From: Heyndrickxia camelliae
GTDB lineage: Bacteria > Bacillota > Bacilli > Bacillales > Bacillaceae_C
Length of the DNA stretch: 52,504 nt
Assembly (NCBI RefSeq): GCF_002844575.1
Contig: NZ_PIQO01000026.1
Span: forward strand, 1 to 52,504
Reading direction: 5' to 3'
Made by a program: the position numbers and the translations under genes. Numbering within the stretch: the first letter of the stretch is position 1; the number at the start of each line of letters is the position of its first letter. The notes below the pieces were generated by a model. That model worked only from the letters and a program-made list of their open reading frames with translations. It was not told where the DNA came from and searched no databases. This document shows positions 40,408-49,034 of the stretch, in pieces.

Positions 40408-42279
40408 ATGACATCAGTAGCAATGAAAATTAATGAAGAATTAAACGGGATCGAATTATACTTTAACTCTAAACCATCAAAAGAAGTAAGAGATAATTTA
40501 AAAGCTAATAAATTTCGTTGGTCATCATTTAAAAATTGCTGGTATGCTCGCCAATCTGAAAACACTTTCCAAATTGCTAACAGTCTTACAAACAATGAAG
40601 AAGTAACCGCAGCACCAATTAAGGAAGTAAAGAAACATGCTAAAGTAAAAACTTTAAGCTTATGGGATGCTACAAGATGGAAAGGTATAGAGTTAACAGA
40701 ATCCCAAAAAGAACAAGATTGTAAAGAAATAGCGAAGGAAATTAGAACTCACATTAGAAAAAGATTTCCGCAATGTAAATTCTCTGTAACTGTTCCATAC
40801 TCTGGAAGAATCAGCTTTGATATTAAATCAAGTCCATTCGAAAAAGGATCAACTTATTTAAATGCAGTCCTAGAATACTGCAGTAACCTTTTAAATGCTT
40901 ATAAACATTGTTACAGTGCAGCCGATCCATATACAGACTATGCAGGAGTATATAATTTTACTGGTTGGGCTGAGATTCATTGGCAATATACACAAACTGA
41001 ACAAACAGAAGATATTAAAAAAGAAATGGAAGAATTTGATTCCAAACTAGCAGAGTTTGAAAAAGCTGAAGAAGAAAGAAAAGAAAAAGAGTATCAAGAA
41101 TATGTAAAAGAACAAGAAAGAAGAAATGAAGAATATAAAAAGCAACAAGAAGAAGAAAAGAAACAAGTCGAAAATATCTATAACAGCATTGATGTGAAAG
41201 AACTAAATGAAAATGAAAAATACTTTGTAACTGGTGCAGAATTCGCAGACTTAAATAAAAATAACACATTGGATCAATACAAGGAAGAAGTTGAAAAAGG
41301 TAAATATTCTTTGGAAGATGTAAAAATCACTAAAGAAGTACATTTTGACAACTTAGAAGCATTAGATAATTTCTCTAACATGCTTTTAAAAGATTTTGAT
41401 TTCCTTGCTAATACTGGCGGCAGCTTTACAGAAGACAACCGTATTAATTCAATGACAGACTTCTATAACATGGATGATTATGAAAGAAAAACGGTTAAAT
41501 GGAATCTATACGGAGTCGCAGTTTATTATAACAACAAGTTACAATTCGTTATTGATGCTCAGGGCTATTCATATGCTCGTTATGTTGGACTTACAGACAA
41601 TGCAACCATTGAAAAAGATATAACAGTCGAGCAAGTTTTAAGCGGAGAGGATCAAGAAGAATTACAACATCAAGCAAGTGTATTGGAAGACATTTCAACA
41701 AGTGTAATTGATGAATTAGATATCAGTGGAACATGGGAAAATGAAAACTGGAAAGAGTATAAAGAAGCGGTTAAAAACAAATTAAAACAATACGAAATTA
41801 AATTAACAAAAGATATTATTCAACAATTAGAAATTGATTGTTTAAAAGTTGCTATGTATAAGATATTGCAGGAAGTGGACAGCATTCAAGAACAATTTGC
41901 AGATGCAGACATCCAACAAGGTGAAAAACTAACACTCTTTTATATATCTGATTGGGGAGGCATTATAACAAACAGAATCACATTTGACAGCGTGAAAAAT
42001 GAAAAATATGCACAATATGACAAGGCAATTAAATTAACATTTACACCGGAGAATAAAAGGAAGTTACACTATAAGCATTTCTATTCTACATTGTTAGTCT
42101 ATAAAGGTTGGCTATCATTACCGGAAACAGTATTACACAATATAGAAGAAAGGGACGGAATGAGAATAACAAGTAGCAAATACCATTCATGTGATAATAA
42201 ACAGTATGACGAAATTCTAAATTATTTTGAGGAGCAGGAAATAAAACCAATTATAAACACTTATAAACCTAGATTCTGA
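40408..42279 (+). CDS. LPD29-domain polyvalent protein
   Basis: A 623-residue protein (ATG at 40408 behind AAGGAG). The N-terminal 50 residues carry 'GIELYFNSKPSKEVRDNLKANKFRWSSFKNCWYA', a motif found at the start of many mobile-element proteins. About residues 100-190 match the LPD29 domain ('IAKEIRTHIRKRFPQCKFSVTVPYSGRISFDIK'). A charged coiled coil follows (210-260, EEERKEKEYQEY), then an unrecognised C-terminal half. Large polyvalent proteins are typical of conjugative plasmids and phages and are thought to protect incoming DNA, but the function of this one is not known. It precedes the DUF4942 methylase. Confidence 0.7.
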   Translation: MTSVAMKINEELNGIELYFNSKPSKEVRDNLKANKFRWSSFKNCWYARQSENTFQIANSLTNNEEVTAAPIKEVKKHAKVKTLSLWDATRWKGIELTESQKEQDCKEIAKEIRTHIRKRFPQCKFSVTVPYSGRISFDIKSSPFEKGSTYLNAVLEYCSNLLNAYKHCYSAADPYTDYAGVYNFTGWAEIHWQYTQTEQTEDIKKEMEEFDSKLAEFEKAEEERKEKEYQEYVKEQERRNEEYKKQQEEEKKQVENIYNSIDVKELNENEKYFVTGAEFADLNKNNTLDQYKEEVEKGKYSLEDVKITKEVHFDNLEALDNFSNMLLKDFDFLANTGGSFTEDNRINSMTDFYNMDDYERKTVKWNLYGVAVYYNNKLQFVIDAQGYSYARYVGLTDNATIEKDITVEQVLSGEDQEELQHQASVLEDISTSVIDELDISGTWENENWKEYKEAVKNKLKQYEIKLTKDIIQQLEIDCLKVAMYKILQEVDSIQEQFADADIQQGEKLTLFYISDWGGIITNRITFDSVKNEKYAQYDKAIKLTFTPENKRKLHYKHFYSTLLVYKGWLSLPETVLHNIEERDGMRITSSKYHSCDNKQYDEILNYFEEQEIKPIINTYKPRF

Positions 42280-42350
42280 TATAACAGTCAAGGCAGTTTT
42301 TTACAAGGTTTCTGCTATAACAAAAAACCTTAAATATTGCTAGGAGGTTT
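42280..42350 (+). repeat. TATAACAG-family elements before the methylase gene
   Basis: TATAACAG (42280) and TATAACAA (42315) with an AAATATTGC core at 42332, the last merging with the AGGAGG ribosome site of the next gene, as in the array at 37174-37402. Confidence 0.55.
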
Positions 42351-42354
42351 TAAA

Positions 42355-43956
42355 ATGTTTAACAATAATCCTGATTTTTATCCAACTCCAACAAAGCTAA
42401 TTAATAAAATGTTATCCAATATAGATTTTCGATATATTAGAACAGTCCTAGAACCATCAGCAGGAAAAGGGGATCTAGTGGAGGCTATAACACAAAAGTT
42501 CAAATATCACCAGTCATATAACAGAAGTAACTATGATATTGACACAATAGAACTAGATAACAATTTGCAATACATTTTACAGGGGAAGAAATTTAGACTT
42601 GTTCACGATGATTTTTTAACCTATAACACATTTAAAAAATACGATTGCATTATTATGAATCCTCCATTTAGTCAAGGGGATAAACATCTATTAAAGGCTA
42701 TTGAAATGCAGCAAAAAGGCGGTCAAATTGTTTGTTTATTGAATGGGGAAACTTTAAAGAATCCATATACAAATACAAGAAAAGAATTGATCCAAAAGTT
42801 AGAGCAATATAATGCAAAGGTTGAATTTGTTCAAAATGCCTTTACAGATGCAGAAAGAAAAACAGACGTAGAAACGGCAATTATCTATATTAACATTCCT
42901 AAAATTGAATATAACAGCGTGATATTGGACGAACTGAAGCAAGAAGAGATACATAAGAATAATAATGAATATAACAATCATTATTTAATAGATTCTGATT
43001 TTATAAAGGGAATTGTACAACAGTATAATTTTGAAGTCAAAGCCGGATTAAAGCTAATAGAAGAGTATAACAGTCTTAAGCCATTAATGCTAACGAGTTT
43101 TAAAGATAACAGCAACCCAATTCTAAAACTTGGTTTAGAATATGAGGATAAAGAGGGAAGTAGTTTAGAAAATGCTTATATAAAGCAAATTAGGCTTAAA
43201 TACTGGACTGCATTATTTAGCAATGATCAATTCATGGGACTATTTACAAGTAATTTAAAACAAAAGTATCTTCAGTATGTACAGGAATTAAAAGACTATG
43301 ATTTTTCATTCTATAACATTTATTCTTTACGTATTCAGCTAAATAAAGAAATGGTGCAAGGGGTAGAAGATACCATTTTAAACCTATTTGAAGAGTTTTC
43401 ATATAAACATTACTATGATGAGCAATCAAAGAACGTGCATATGTACAATGGCTGGAAAACTAACAAAGCATATAAAATTAATCACAAGGTTATTATTCCT
43501 TTAAATGGTTATAGAGACATGCAATATTCTTGGGGTCGGTATAATCCATCACATTATGATGTTTTGGAAAAATTGCGAGATATTGAAAAAGTATTCAATT
43601 ACTTGGATTCAGGAAGAACAGAAGAAATTGATATGGAACAAACTTTAAAAATGGCTGAACACTATGGAGAAACTAAGAAAATAGAATTAAAGTATTTTTA
43701 CATTACATTTTATAAAAAAGGTACTTGTCACATTGAATTTAAGAATATGGAGCTTTTGAAAAAATTTAATCTTTTTGGATCACAGAGAAAAGGCTGGCTT
43801 CCTCCTTCCTATGGTAAAGCACAATACAAAGACATGACACCGGAAGAAAAAGAAGTTATAAACGATTTTGAAGGGGAGCAATCCTATAATGATGTAATGA
43901 AAAATAAATCATACTACATTATGAATACAGAAGAATTATTGAAATTGACATCATGA
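42355..43956 (+). CDS. DUF4942-type N6-adenine DNA methyltransferase
   Basis: A 533-residue protein; the ATG at 42355 follows AGGAGG (an earlier TTG lacks spacing). Motif I 'LEPSAGKGDLVEAI' (32-45) binds AdoMet, the acidic 'IELDNN' follows, and the catalytic 'MNPPF' (101-105) is the DPPY-type motif. The second half matches DUF4942-containing methylases of mobile elements. Residues about 44-60 (TQKFKYHQSYNRSNY) lie between motif I and the next strand and are encoded by a TATAACAG-family repeat pair, so they look like an inserted stretch. It probably methylates adenine to protect or mark the element's DNA; specificity unknown, no restriction partner seen. Confidence 0.8.
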   Translation: MFNNNPDFYPTPTKLINKMLSNIDFRYIRTVLEPSAGKGDLVEAITQKFKYHQSYNRSNYDIDTIELDNNLQYILQGKKFRLVHDDFLTYNTFKKYDCIIMNPPFSQGDKHLLKAIEMQQKGGQIVCLLNGETLKNPYTNTRKELIQKLEQYNAKVEFVQNAFTDAERKTDVETAIIYINIPKIEYNSVILDELKQEEIHKNNNEYNNHYLIDSDFIKGIVQQYNFEVKAGLKLIEEYNSLKPLMLTSFKDNSNPILKLGLEYEDKEGSSLENAYIKQIRLKYWTALFSNDQFMGLFTSNLKQKYLQYVQELKDYDFSFYNIYSLRIQLNKEMVQGVEDTILNLFEEFSYKHYYDEQSKNVHMYNGWKTNKAYKINHKVIIPLNGYRDMQYSWGRYNPSHYDVLEKLRDIEKVFNYLDSGRTEEIDMEQTLKMAEHYGETKKIELKYFYITFYKKGTCHIEFKNMELLKKFNLFGSQRKGWLPPSYGKAQYKDMTPEEKEVINDFEGEQSYNDVMKNKSYYIMNTEELLKLTS

Positions 43957-43963
43957 GAAACTA

Positions 43964-44063
43964 TATAACAGATCGCTTGCGGTATTCGGGTTTGAAATTT
44001 GATATAACAGTCAACCCGAAATATCGCAGGTGATTTTTGAAAATATGAAAAATTGTATAACAG
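43964..44063 (+). repeat. TATAACAG-family elements after the methylase gene
   Basis: TATAACAG at 43964, 44003 and 44056; the first two are 39 bp apart and the second has an AAATATCGC core at about 44020, followed by an AGGTG ribosome-site-like sequence. A 22-codon ORF (ATG near 44045) follows but looks like chance. The interval 43957-44242 has no gene. Confidence 0.55.
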
Positions 44064-44175
44064 CTTTAAGTTTTGTTTGCAACTTAACTCAGGTCTTATG
44101 TGAACCTAAGTAAAATAAATCACGATGAAAGGTACATTTTAATCTCTGATTTTAAAAATAAATATACAAAAATTG

Positions 44176-44204
44176 TTGACTTCTCATTAATAACAATATA
44201 TAAT
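44176..44204 (+). promoter_or_regulatory. sigma-A promoter
   Basis: TTGACT, a 17-bp spacer and TATAAT, about 40 bp upstream of the 99-aa gene. An A-rich run lies upstream. The spacer differs from the shared family. Confidence 0.7.
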
Positions 44205-44242
44205 TAAATTAACAAAACAAACACAAAAGGAGATTGAATTGA

Positions 44243-44542
44243 ATGGAAAAAGTAAATTACATTTTAAACATGGATATGTTAGAAGAGGAAATTGAGGAAT
44301 TAAAAATCGCAGTTCACGGAGACACACTAAGTCAACATAGAATAATTAATGAAGGTGACTATACAATCATTGAATTGTTTACAGAAGATAAACTAACAAG
44401 CGAGAAAGATTTATTTTATGGAAAACAATTTAAAAATCTATTGTGCATAGGTAGACATCAACATGTTGCAGCAATTGAATATGATCCAATTGATTTATAC
44501 GATGAATTTATTGGAACAGGTGAAGAACTAAGTTTTGCATAA
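44243..44542 (+). CDS. hypothetical protein, 99 aa
   Basis: AAAGGAG precedes the ATG. Acidic, mixed fold with helices at the start (MDMLEEEIEELKIAV). Unrecognised. Own promoter and a terminator right behind it: a single-gene unit. Confidence 0.55.
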   Translation: MEKVNYILNMDMLEEEIEELKIAVHGDTLSQHRIINEGDYTIIELFTEDKLTSEKDLFYGKQFKNLLCIGRHQHVAAIEYDPIDLYDEFIGTGEELSFA

Positions 44543-44546
44543 CATC

Positions 44547-44574
44547 AAGGTCAGCGAATAGTTGACCTTTTTTC
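44547..44574 (+). terminator. intrinsic terminator
   Basis: AAGGTCA/TGACCTT stem, then TTTTTTC. Confidence 0.75.
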
Positions 44575-44595
44575 ATAGTCAAAGGAGGTGAACTG

Positions 44596-44805
44596 GTGGA
44601 AGATTATAAATCAAAAATATCTGATATTGAGGACATTTGTAAATTATGGACTGGGCTTTATATGGATGGTAACTCGGCAATGAGTAGGGTAGCAGAAATT
44701 ATAAAAACAAAATACAAAATTGTTGAGAATGTAGCATTTACAGATAATAAAGGGAATGACATATTCAAGGTTGATAAAGCGATGATTAAAATTAGTGAAA
44801 AATAA
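44596..44805 (+). CDS. hypothetical protein, 69 aa, GTG start
   Basis: GTG start 5-6 bases after AAAGGAGGTG. Starts MEDYKSKISDIEDICKLW; polar, helical. It opens a long run of closely spaced small genes with few gaps that share the same direction. Confidence 0.5.
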   Translation: MEDYKSKISDIEDICKLWTGLYMDGNSAMSRVAEIIKTKYKIVENVAFTDNKGNDIFKVDKAMIKISEK

Positions 44806-44817
44806 GGAGGTAATAAC

Positions 44818-44988
44818 ATGAATAAATATTGCGTAACAATTTCACAAAATGGTGGCGAATATGACGGAGATATTTTTATAAAATGCGATGAATTAATAAA
44901 GATTGATAATAATACCGTTTGTGCAGATGGAATAGAGATTAATTTTGATTATGAATATATTATAGAGATTAAAAAAGAAGGAGAATAA
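44818..44988 (+). CDS. hypothetical protein, 56 aa
   Basis: AAGGAGG 6 bases before the ATG. Begins MNKYCVTISQNGGEY; beta-like with two Cys. Function unknown. Twelve bases after the previous gene. Confidence 0.5.
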   Translation: MNKYCVTISQNGGEYDGDIFIKCDELIKIDNNTVCADGIEINFDYEYIIEIKKEGE

Positions 44989-44991
44989 TAA

Positions 44992-45321
44992 ATGAGTAGA
45001 CAAATAGATAAATTAATAATTAAACATTTGAAATTTGATTTACATTCGGAAACTGAAAGAGGTTTTTGGGTATATTTAAATGACGATCAGGATGCTACAC
45101 TTTTCAGACCTTCAGAAAATATAAAAGATGCTTGGTTAGTTGTTGAAAAGTTTGATGAAGTTGATATAACAAAAGAATTTCAAGGAACATATGAATGTAG
45201 AATTTTCGCTTTTGCCAATAATGGAAGTCCTGTAGAATGTTGGGCTAGATATGGTGATACTCCAGCAATGGCAATTTGCAAAGCAGCATTATACGCTTTA
45301 GGAGTTGAATATGATGAATAG
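44992..45321 (+). CDS. phage ABA-sandwich-domain (BC1872-like) protein
   Basis: A 109-residue protein of the small 'phage ABA sandwich' type often seen in Bacillus phages and plasmids: a middle 'NIKDAWLVVEKFDE' and a final 'TPAMAICKAALYALGVE' helix are characteristic. AAGGAG lies upstream. Function unknown. The next gene starts inside its end. Confidence 0.65.
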   Translation: MSRQIDKLIIKHLKFDLHSETERGFWVYLNDDQDATLFRPSENIKDAWLVVEKFDEVDITKEFQGTYECRIFAFANNGSPVECWARYGDTPAMAICKAALYALGVEYDE

Positions 45322-45598
45322 TAGAAATATAGAAACAACGATTATCAATGATAGATATATTTCTTCAGCAGAAATAGAAAGAAATTATGAAGGAATAGGC
45401 AGATTTTATTCTTATGAAACTTTTGTTTGGGAATATGATAAAAAATCACATACTAGACGGAAATTACTATATCAGACTTATCAAAATACATACACAGATG
45501 CAATAAACGTCCATTTACATTTTATTAGAAACTTTTGTAAGAATATAATAGATAATTTAACAATAGTTGATTCACGACTTGATTATGAGGAGGATTAA
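45311..45598 (+). CDS. hypothetical protein, 95 aa
   Basis: Tandem ATGs at 45311/45314 after AGGAG; overlaps the preceding gene by 11 bases. Begins MMNSRNIETTI; polar, with a final helix. Unrecognised. Confidence 0.5.
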   Translation: MMNSRNIETTIINDRYISSAEIERNYEGIGRFYSYETFVWEYDKKSHTRRKLLYQTYQNTYTDAINVHLHFIRNFCKNIIDNLTIVDSRLDYEED

Positions 45599-45600
45599 TA

Positions 45601-45768
45601 ATGAGAATATTGATAAATGGTAAGGTATATGACTCTACTGAAACACCAGTTTTAATTATATTTGATGAAAATGAGAAGAAATTATTTAATGGAATGAAGA
45701 AATTTATTTCAGCACCTGAACATTATACAGTTGAACAAAGACAAAAAATATTTGATACTGAAATATAA
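45601..45768 (+). CDS. hypothetical protein, 55 aa
   Basis: Only 2 bases from the previous stop, with GAGGATT upstream. Begins MRILINGKVYDSTETP; the first half is beta-like. No family recognised. Confidence 0.5.
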   Translation: MRILINGKVYDSTETPVLIIFDENEKKLFNGMKKFISAPEHYTVEQRQKIFDTEI

Positions 45769-45792
45769 AATCTTGAGTAGGAGGTAAATAAT

Positions 45793-46089
45793 ATGATTAA
45801 ATTAGAAAAAGGACAAATATGGAGAAGTAAACTTCATCCACACGAGGATTTTAAAATTTATGATGTAATTGTGCAAGAATGGGATCACCATCTTACAGAA
45901 ACTTTTTATTGTTGGGAAAGATTGAATCATGAAGCATTTGTGAAAATGGTTGCTGATAGAAAGAGAATGACACTAGATGAATTTATTAAATCAACAAAGA
46001 CAACTCATCCTTTTGCATGGTGTGGTGAAAGTCAAAGGAATGTATTAATGAATAAAATTAAAAAGTGTGAAATGGAACTAAGTGAATGA
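45793..46089 (+). CDS. hypothetical protein, 98 aa
   Basis: GGAGG before the ATG. A compact helical protein (residues near 15-60 hold W, H and Y in 'VQEWDHHLTETFYCWERLNHEAF'). Its stop overlaps the next start (ATGA). Confidence 0.5.
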   Translation: MIKLEKGQIWRSKLHPHEDFKIYDVIVQEWDHHLTETFYCWERLNHEAFVKMVADRKRMTLDEFIKSTKTTHPFAWCGESQRNVLMNKIKKCEMELSE

Positions 46090-46235
46090 AAAACATAATA
46101 CAATGTGAACAATGTAAGATACCATATAAACCATTAACAGTATCAAATAATGAATATGGAAAGTTTATTTGTCCGAAATGCTATAATACAATTACTATTC
46201 ATGCACCAGTGGAATTAATAAAAACTTTTACATAA
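46086..46235 (+). CDS. small zinc-ribbon protein, 49 aa
   Basis: Starts in the stop codon of the preceding gene (ATGA). 'CEQCKIPY' and 'CPKCYNT' form a two-CxxC zinc ribbon. A nucleic-acid or protein-binding role is likely by fold; target unknown. Confidence 0.55.
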   Translation: MKNIIQCEQCKIPYKPLTVSNNEYGKFICPKCYNTITIHAPVELIKTFT

Positions 46236-46251
46236 AGGGAGTTAATGAATC

Positions 46252-46419
46252 GTGAAAGATAACGAATATAAAAAGAAATTTTTCGAGTTGTTTTCATTTG
46301 ATGATTTACATAGTATTCAATATGCTTTGGAATGTAGATACGGACTAAATGATGAATTAGCAATTAAAATGAAAAGCTTTCTGGAGGAATGGGAGAATGA
46401 ACGAAAAATATCTAATTAA
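46252..46419 (+). CDS. hypothetical protein, 55 aa, GTG start
   Basis: GTG start 8-9 bases after AAAGGGAG; the alternative ATG upstream is out of frame. Helical, charged. The next gene begins 23 bases before its end. Confidence 0.45.
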   Translation: MKDNEYKKKFFELFSFDDLHSIQYALECRYGLNDELAIKMKSFLEEWENERKISN

Positions 46420-46636
46420 TGTAATTCTAAAATTAATTGATCATATTGATAATTTACATGATGAGATTAGCGAAATTAGAACTGAAGTAAAAGGTGATAT
46501 TAAAGAAATAAGCAATAAACTAGAAAATTTAAGTCAATATGTTTATCCAAATACAAATGAGAATTCTAGACATATTAAAAACAATGAATTGTGGGATTTA
46601 AAATTCACATTAGAAGAACGCTTGCAATCATTATAA
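46397..46636 (+). CDS. coiled-coil hypothetical protein, 79 aa
   Basis: Overlaps the preceding gene; GGAGGAA lies upstream. Regular heptads in 'IDHIDNLHDEISEIRTEVKGDIKEI' indicate a coiled coil. Probably oligomeric; function unknown. Confidence 0.5.
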   Translation: MNEKYLINVILKLIDHIDNLHDEISEIRTEVKGDIKEISNKLENLSQYVYPNTNENSRHIKNNELWDLKFTLEERLQSL

Positions 46637-46705
46637 AAACTCAGTTTTATCTCTTTATTTGGATAATTTGATATAGTAGAATTAAAGAATCAAAGGGGGA
46701 TGAAT

Positions 46706-46897
46706 ATGGAGAAACAATATAATTATCCAGATATCATTAAGGTATTTTCAACAAGTCGTGAAGAAGTTGTCAATGATTATTTAGATTTAGGCTGGGTATT
46801 ATTAAATGTAAGTCAATATACAGAATATACTTTAGGATGGGATAAAACAAAAGGTGAAATCAAAGAACCTAAATATGTTACTGATTTACCTTTCTAA
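46706..46897 (+). CDS. hypothetical protein, 63 aa
   Basis: The ATG at 46706 has AAAGGGGG upstream; an ATG two codons earlier is less well spaced. Motif 'REEVVNDYLDLGWVLLNVSQY' resembles a family of small phage proteins with a 'V-N-x-x-L-x-x-G-W-x-L-L' core, found widely in Gram-positive phages. Terminator follows. Confidence 0.55.
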   Translation: MEKQYNYPDIIKVFSTSREEVVNDYLDLGWVLLNVSQYTEYTLGWDKTKGEIKEPKYVTDLPF

Positions 46898-46900
46898 GAG

Positions 46901-46927
46901 AGACAGATTATTATTCTGTCTTTTTTT
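46901..46927 (+). terminator. intrinsic terminator
   Basis: AGACAGA/TCTGTCT stem followed by TTTTTTT. Confidence 0.8.
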
Positions 46928-47037
46928 ATGTCCACAAGTGCAACAAATAATGATAATAAATTAATAAAATTGTTAATGTCATATTCCTGAATATCATCCC
47001 ATATGATTTACTATCTAGTTCAAAAGGAGTTGATTTA

Positions 47038-47130
47038 ATGGGTTTAGGTTTTCCATTGGTTTTAGTCGGTATCTATGCTTTATGTAAATTTGTACATGAG
47101 GAAGTTAAAACAGTAATGCATGGTAAATAA
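47038..47130 (+). CDS. small membrane peptide, 30 aa
   Basis: ATG behind AAGGAG; sequence MGLGFPLVLVGIYALCKFV with a single hydrophobic helix and a short basic tail. Possible regulatory microprotein. Confidence 0.45.
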   Translation: MGLGFPLVLVGIYALCKFVHEEVKTVMHGK

Positions 47131-47159
47131 GTAGAATACACTTTCATGGAGGGGATTAT

Positions 47160-47609
47160 ATGACTATTGAACCAAGAGAATTTTTAATGAATATGAAGGA
47201 ACATGATTTTGTCTATGACATGAAGAAATTAAGTGCAGTATTTAACCGGAATCATGAAGAAGATAAGGAGTATGTATTTAAGATCCTAGACTTATTGTAT
47301 GAAAATTATGATCGTGTAAAATATATTGATGACATGAGTGAAAAATACACAGGTAAAGATGGTTGGGCTGTATTAATTTCACAAAAGTTTGCAATGGCAG
47401 ATAAAAGAATTCCTATTCCACAAGCTCCTTTCCATATTAAAATTAATGGAAAAAATGACATTTCAATGAAAGCGAAAATAGCTTATATGCTGCTGATTGG
47501 ATTCCTTAAAGAAACTGACGAACCTATACATGTGTCATTAAACTTCAAGGATGAAGTATATAGGAAGACTTATAAACAGTATGTAAAGGAAAATGTATTG
47601 GTGTATTAA
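47160..47609 (+). CDS. hypothetical protein, 149 aa
   Basis: GGAGGGG before the ATG. Helical, mixed charge, beginning MTIEPREFLMNMKEHDF. No motif. A strong hairpin terminator directly follows. Confidence 0.5.
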   Translation: MTIEPREFLMNMKEHDFVYDMKKLSAVFNRNHEEDKEYVFKILDLLYENYDRVKYIDDMSEKYTGKDGWAVLISQKFAMADKRIPIPQAPFHIKINGKNDISMKAKIAYMLLIGFLKETDEPIHVSLNFKDEVYRKTYKQYVKENVLVY

Positions 47610-47636
47610 GCCTCTTAAAAAGGAGGCTTTTCTTTT
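47608..47636 (+). terminator. intrinsic terminator
   Basis: AAGCCTC/GAGGCTT stem, then TTCTTTTTG. Confidence 0.8.
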
Positions 47637-47668
47637 TGAATAATTTTAAAAATAAATTAAAATAACAC

Positions 47669-47697
47669 TTGTAATAATAAAATTAAATTGATATAAT
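47669..47697 (+). promoter_or_regulatory. sigma-A promoter with shared spacer
   Basis: TTGTAA, 17-bp spacer ending TTAAATTGA, TATAAT. About 33 bp upstream of the next gene. Confidence 0.75.
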
Positions 47698-47729
47698 TTA
47701 CTTAAGATAAATTGAGGAGGGAATAATAC

Positions 47730-47936
47730 ATGCCAACAGAAATTAAATATTATATGGTGCGAATGGTCGATTTAGCTGCTGAAAAATTTTTTGAGAAAGA
47801 AATGAGTCAATTTGAAGTTGAATCAATTGAACTTAAAAACAAAATGGGAAATAACAGAATTCAGATCATAAATAAGTCTTATAGTTACACTAAAAACCTA
47901 GTTACAGGTAGGAAATATGCCGCAATCACATTTTAA
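47730..47936 (+). CDS. hypothetical protein, 68 aa
   Basis: GAGGAGGG lies upstream. Polar protein beginning MPTEIKYYMVRMVD. First gene of the unit after a strong promoter. Function unknown. Confidence 0.5.
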   Translation: MPTEIKYYMVRMVDLAAEKFFEKEMSQFEVESIELKNKMGNNRIQIINKSYSYTKNLVTGRKYAAITF

Positions 47937-47999
47937 ATAAAGTTTCCCTTTTAATGTGATTGAGATGGTAAAATAAAAGAAAAATGGAGGTAATTAAAA

Positions 48000-48242
48000 A
48001 TGAAAACTAAAACAGTAACTATAAAGGAAGCAGAAGAAATATTAGGAATGGATATTAATATGTCTTACAACAAAGATTGTGTGAATTATGGATTAGTTTT
48101 AGTGAATGAAAGTAAGAATAATGAAATAGTTGATGGAAGACTTTGGTTAGAGCAAGGGGTATTTAATCCAGAATCCACTCTCACTATTGTATACGCTGAA
48201 AACGATGATGAAGTAATAAGATTACTTAGTAGGTCACGTTAA
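48000..48242 (+). CDS. hypothetical protein, 80 aa
   Basis: GGAGG before the ATG. 'VTIKEAEEILGMDINM' at the N terminus looks like a helix-hairpin; the remainder is beta-like. Unrecognised. Confidence 0.5.
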   Translation: MKTKTVTIKEAEEILGMDINMSYNKDCVNYGLVLVNESKNNEIVDGRLWLEQGVFNPESTLTIVYAENDDEVIRLLSRSR

Positions 48243-48277
48243 AACAGGTATTATAACTTAATAAGGAGTTGGTGTAA

Positions 48278-48438
48278 ATGGGTTTTGAATTACATGTATG
48301 CAATGTGGTGAAGAAATATTAATTGAAACTGGAGATGTAAACGCTAATAGTTTTAATAAGCTTGAAGTTTATCCAGTGCAAGGAAGAGTTATAATTCAAT
48401 GCTCTTGTGGAAATGAAAACGATATTGATTTTAGATGA
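48278..48438 (+). pseudogene. zinc-ribbon gene with a frameshift near its start
   Basis: AAGGAG and ATG at 48278 begin 'MGFELHVCNVV', which stops after 14 codons. In the next frame, from 48298, 'MQCGEEILIETGDVNANSF...QCSCGNENDIDF' runs to 48438, and TGT directly precedes its ATG. A one-base shift near 48294 would give an ordinary small zinc ribbon with HVC, QCG and CSC cysteines. Either the gene is broken, or the base here is an error, or a programmed shift is used. Confidence 0.5.
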
Positions 48439-48474
48439 TTTAAATATTTGAATATACAAAGGAGTATGAAGAGC

Positions 48475-48672
48475 ATGGATAGAACTAAAGAGGAATTGAT
48501 ATCAATGGGATGGGAATCAATTGGCTTTGATGGAGTTTTAGAATACTTGGCTAGAGAAAACGAGCATGGAGAAATACTGTATATTCCGGTCTTTAATGGG
48601 AAAACGATGGGAATTGTCAATAGTCACAACAAGAATGTAATTAAATTATTAGCTAATTATATAAGTGAATAA
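48475..48672 (+). CDS. hypothetical protein, 65 aa
   Basis: The ATG at 48475 follows AAAGGAG by 10 bases; earlier in-frame starts are too close to the site. Begins MDRTKEELISMGWESIGFDG; fits a small soluble domain. No family recognised. Confidence 0.45.
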   Translation: MDRTKEELISMGWESIGFDGVLEYLARENEHGEILYIPVFNGKTMGIVNSHNKNVIKLLANYISE

Positions 48673-48720
48673 AATAACAAATTTATTATGCAAGATACTT
48701 ATAAAAAAAGGGTGTATAAA

Positions 48721-48966
48721 ATGACATATAGAAAACCACTATGTACATGTGGAAGTCCATTAAGAATAAGAGAAAGAAAAGAAAGTGTAATAGAGTATCA
48801 AATTACCCAAGATGGCAGAGAAGGTAGAATGACAAGCGAATATTACACTGATACTTTGAAATCTTATTTAATATGTCCAAAATGCAATAAGGTTTTTGAT
48901 AAAGATGAAGATGAAGATTTGAGAATTATAAGAGGAAATTGGAGATCAAATGTTGATATTACTTAA
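48721..48966 (+). CDS. zinc-binding hypothetical protein, 81 aa
   Basis: ATG at 48721 behind AAGGGTG. 'CTCGSPL' and 'CPKCNKVF' form a ribbon; in between is a charged beta region. Probably a structural zinc site; function unknown. Confidence 0.55.
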   Translation: MTYRKPLCTCGSPLRIRERKESVIEYQITQDGREGRMTSEYYTDTLKSYLICPKCNKVFDKDEDEDLRIIRGNWRSNVDIT

Positions 48967-49034
48967 AATGAACTAAAGAATCATGAAGTACAGTAGAAAG
49001 GATGGAAATATGTCTTTCTAAAAAGGTGAAAAAA

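Noticed and set aside
42355-43956. A full restriction-modification system around the DUF4942 methylase.
   Set aside because: Neither neighbour has a restriction nuclease motif; the gene appears to be a solitary methylase.
44045-44116. 22-codon ORF after the methylase gene.
   Set aside because: Weak ribosome site, no composition bias or homologue, and it lies in repeat-derived sequence.
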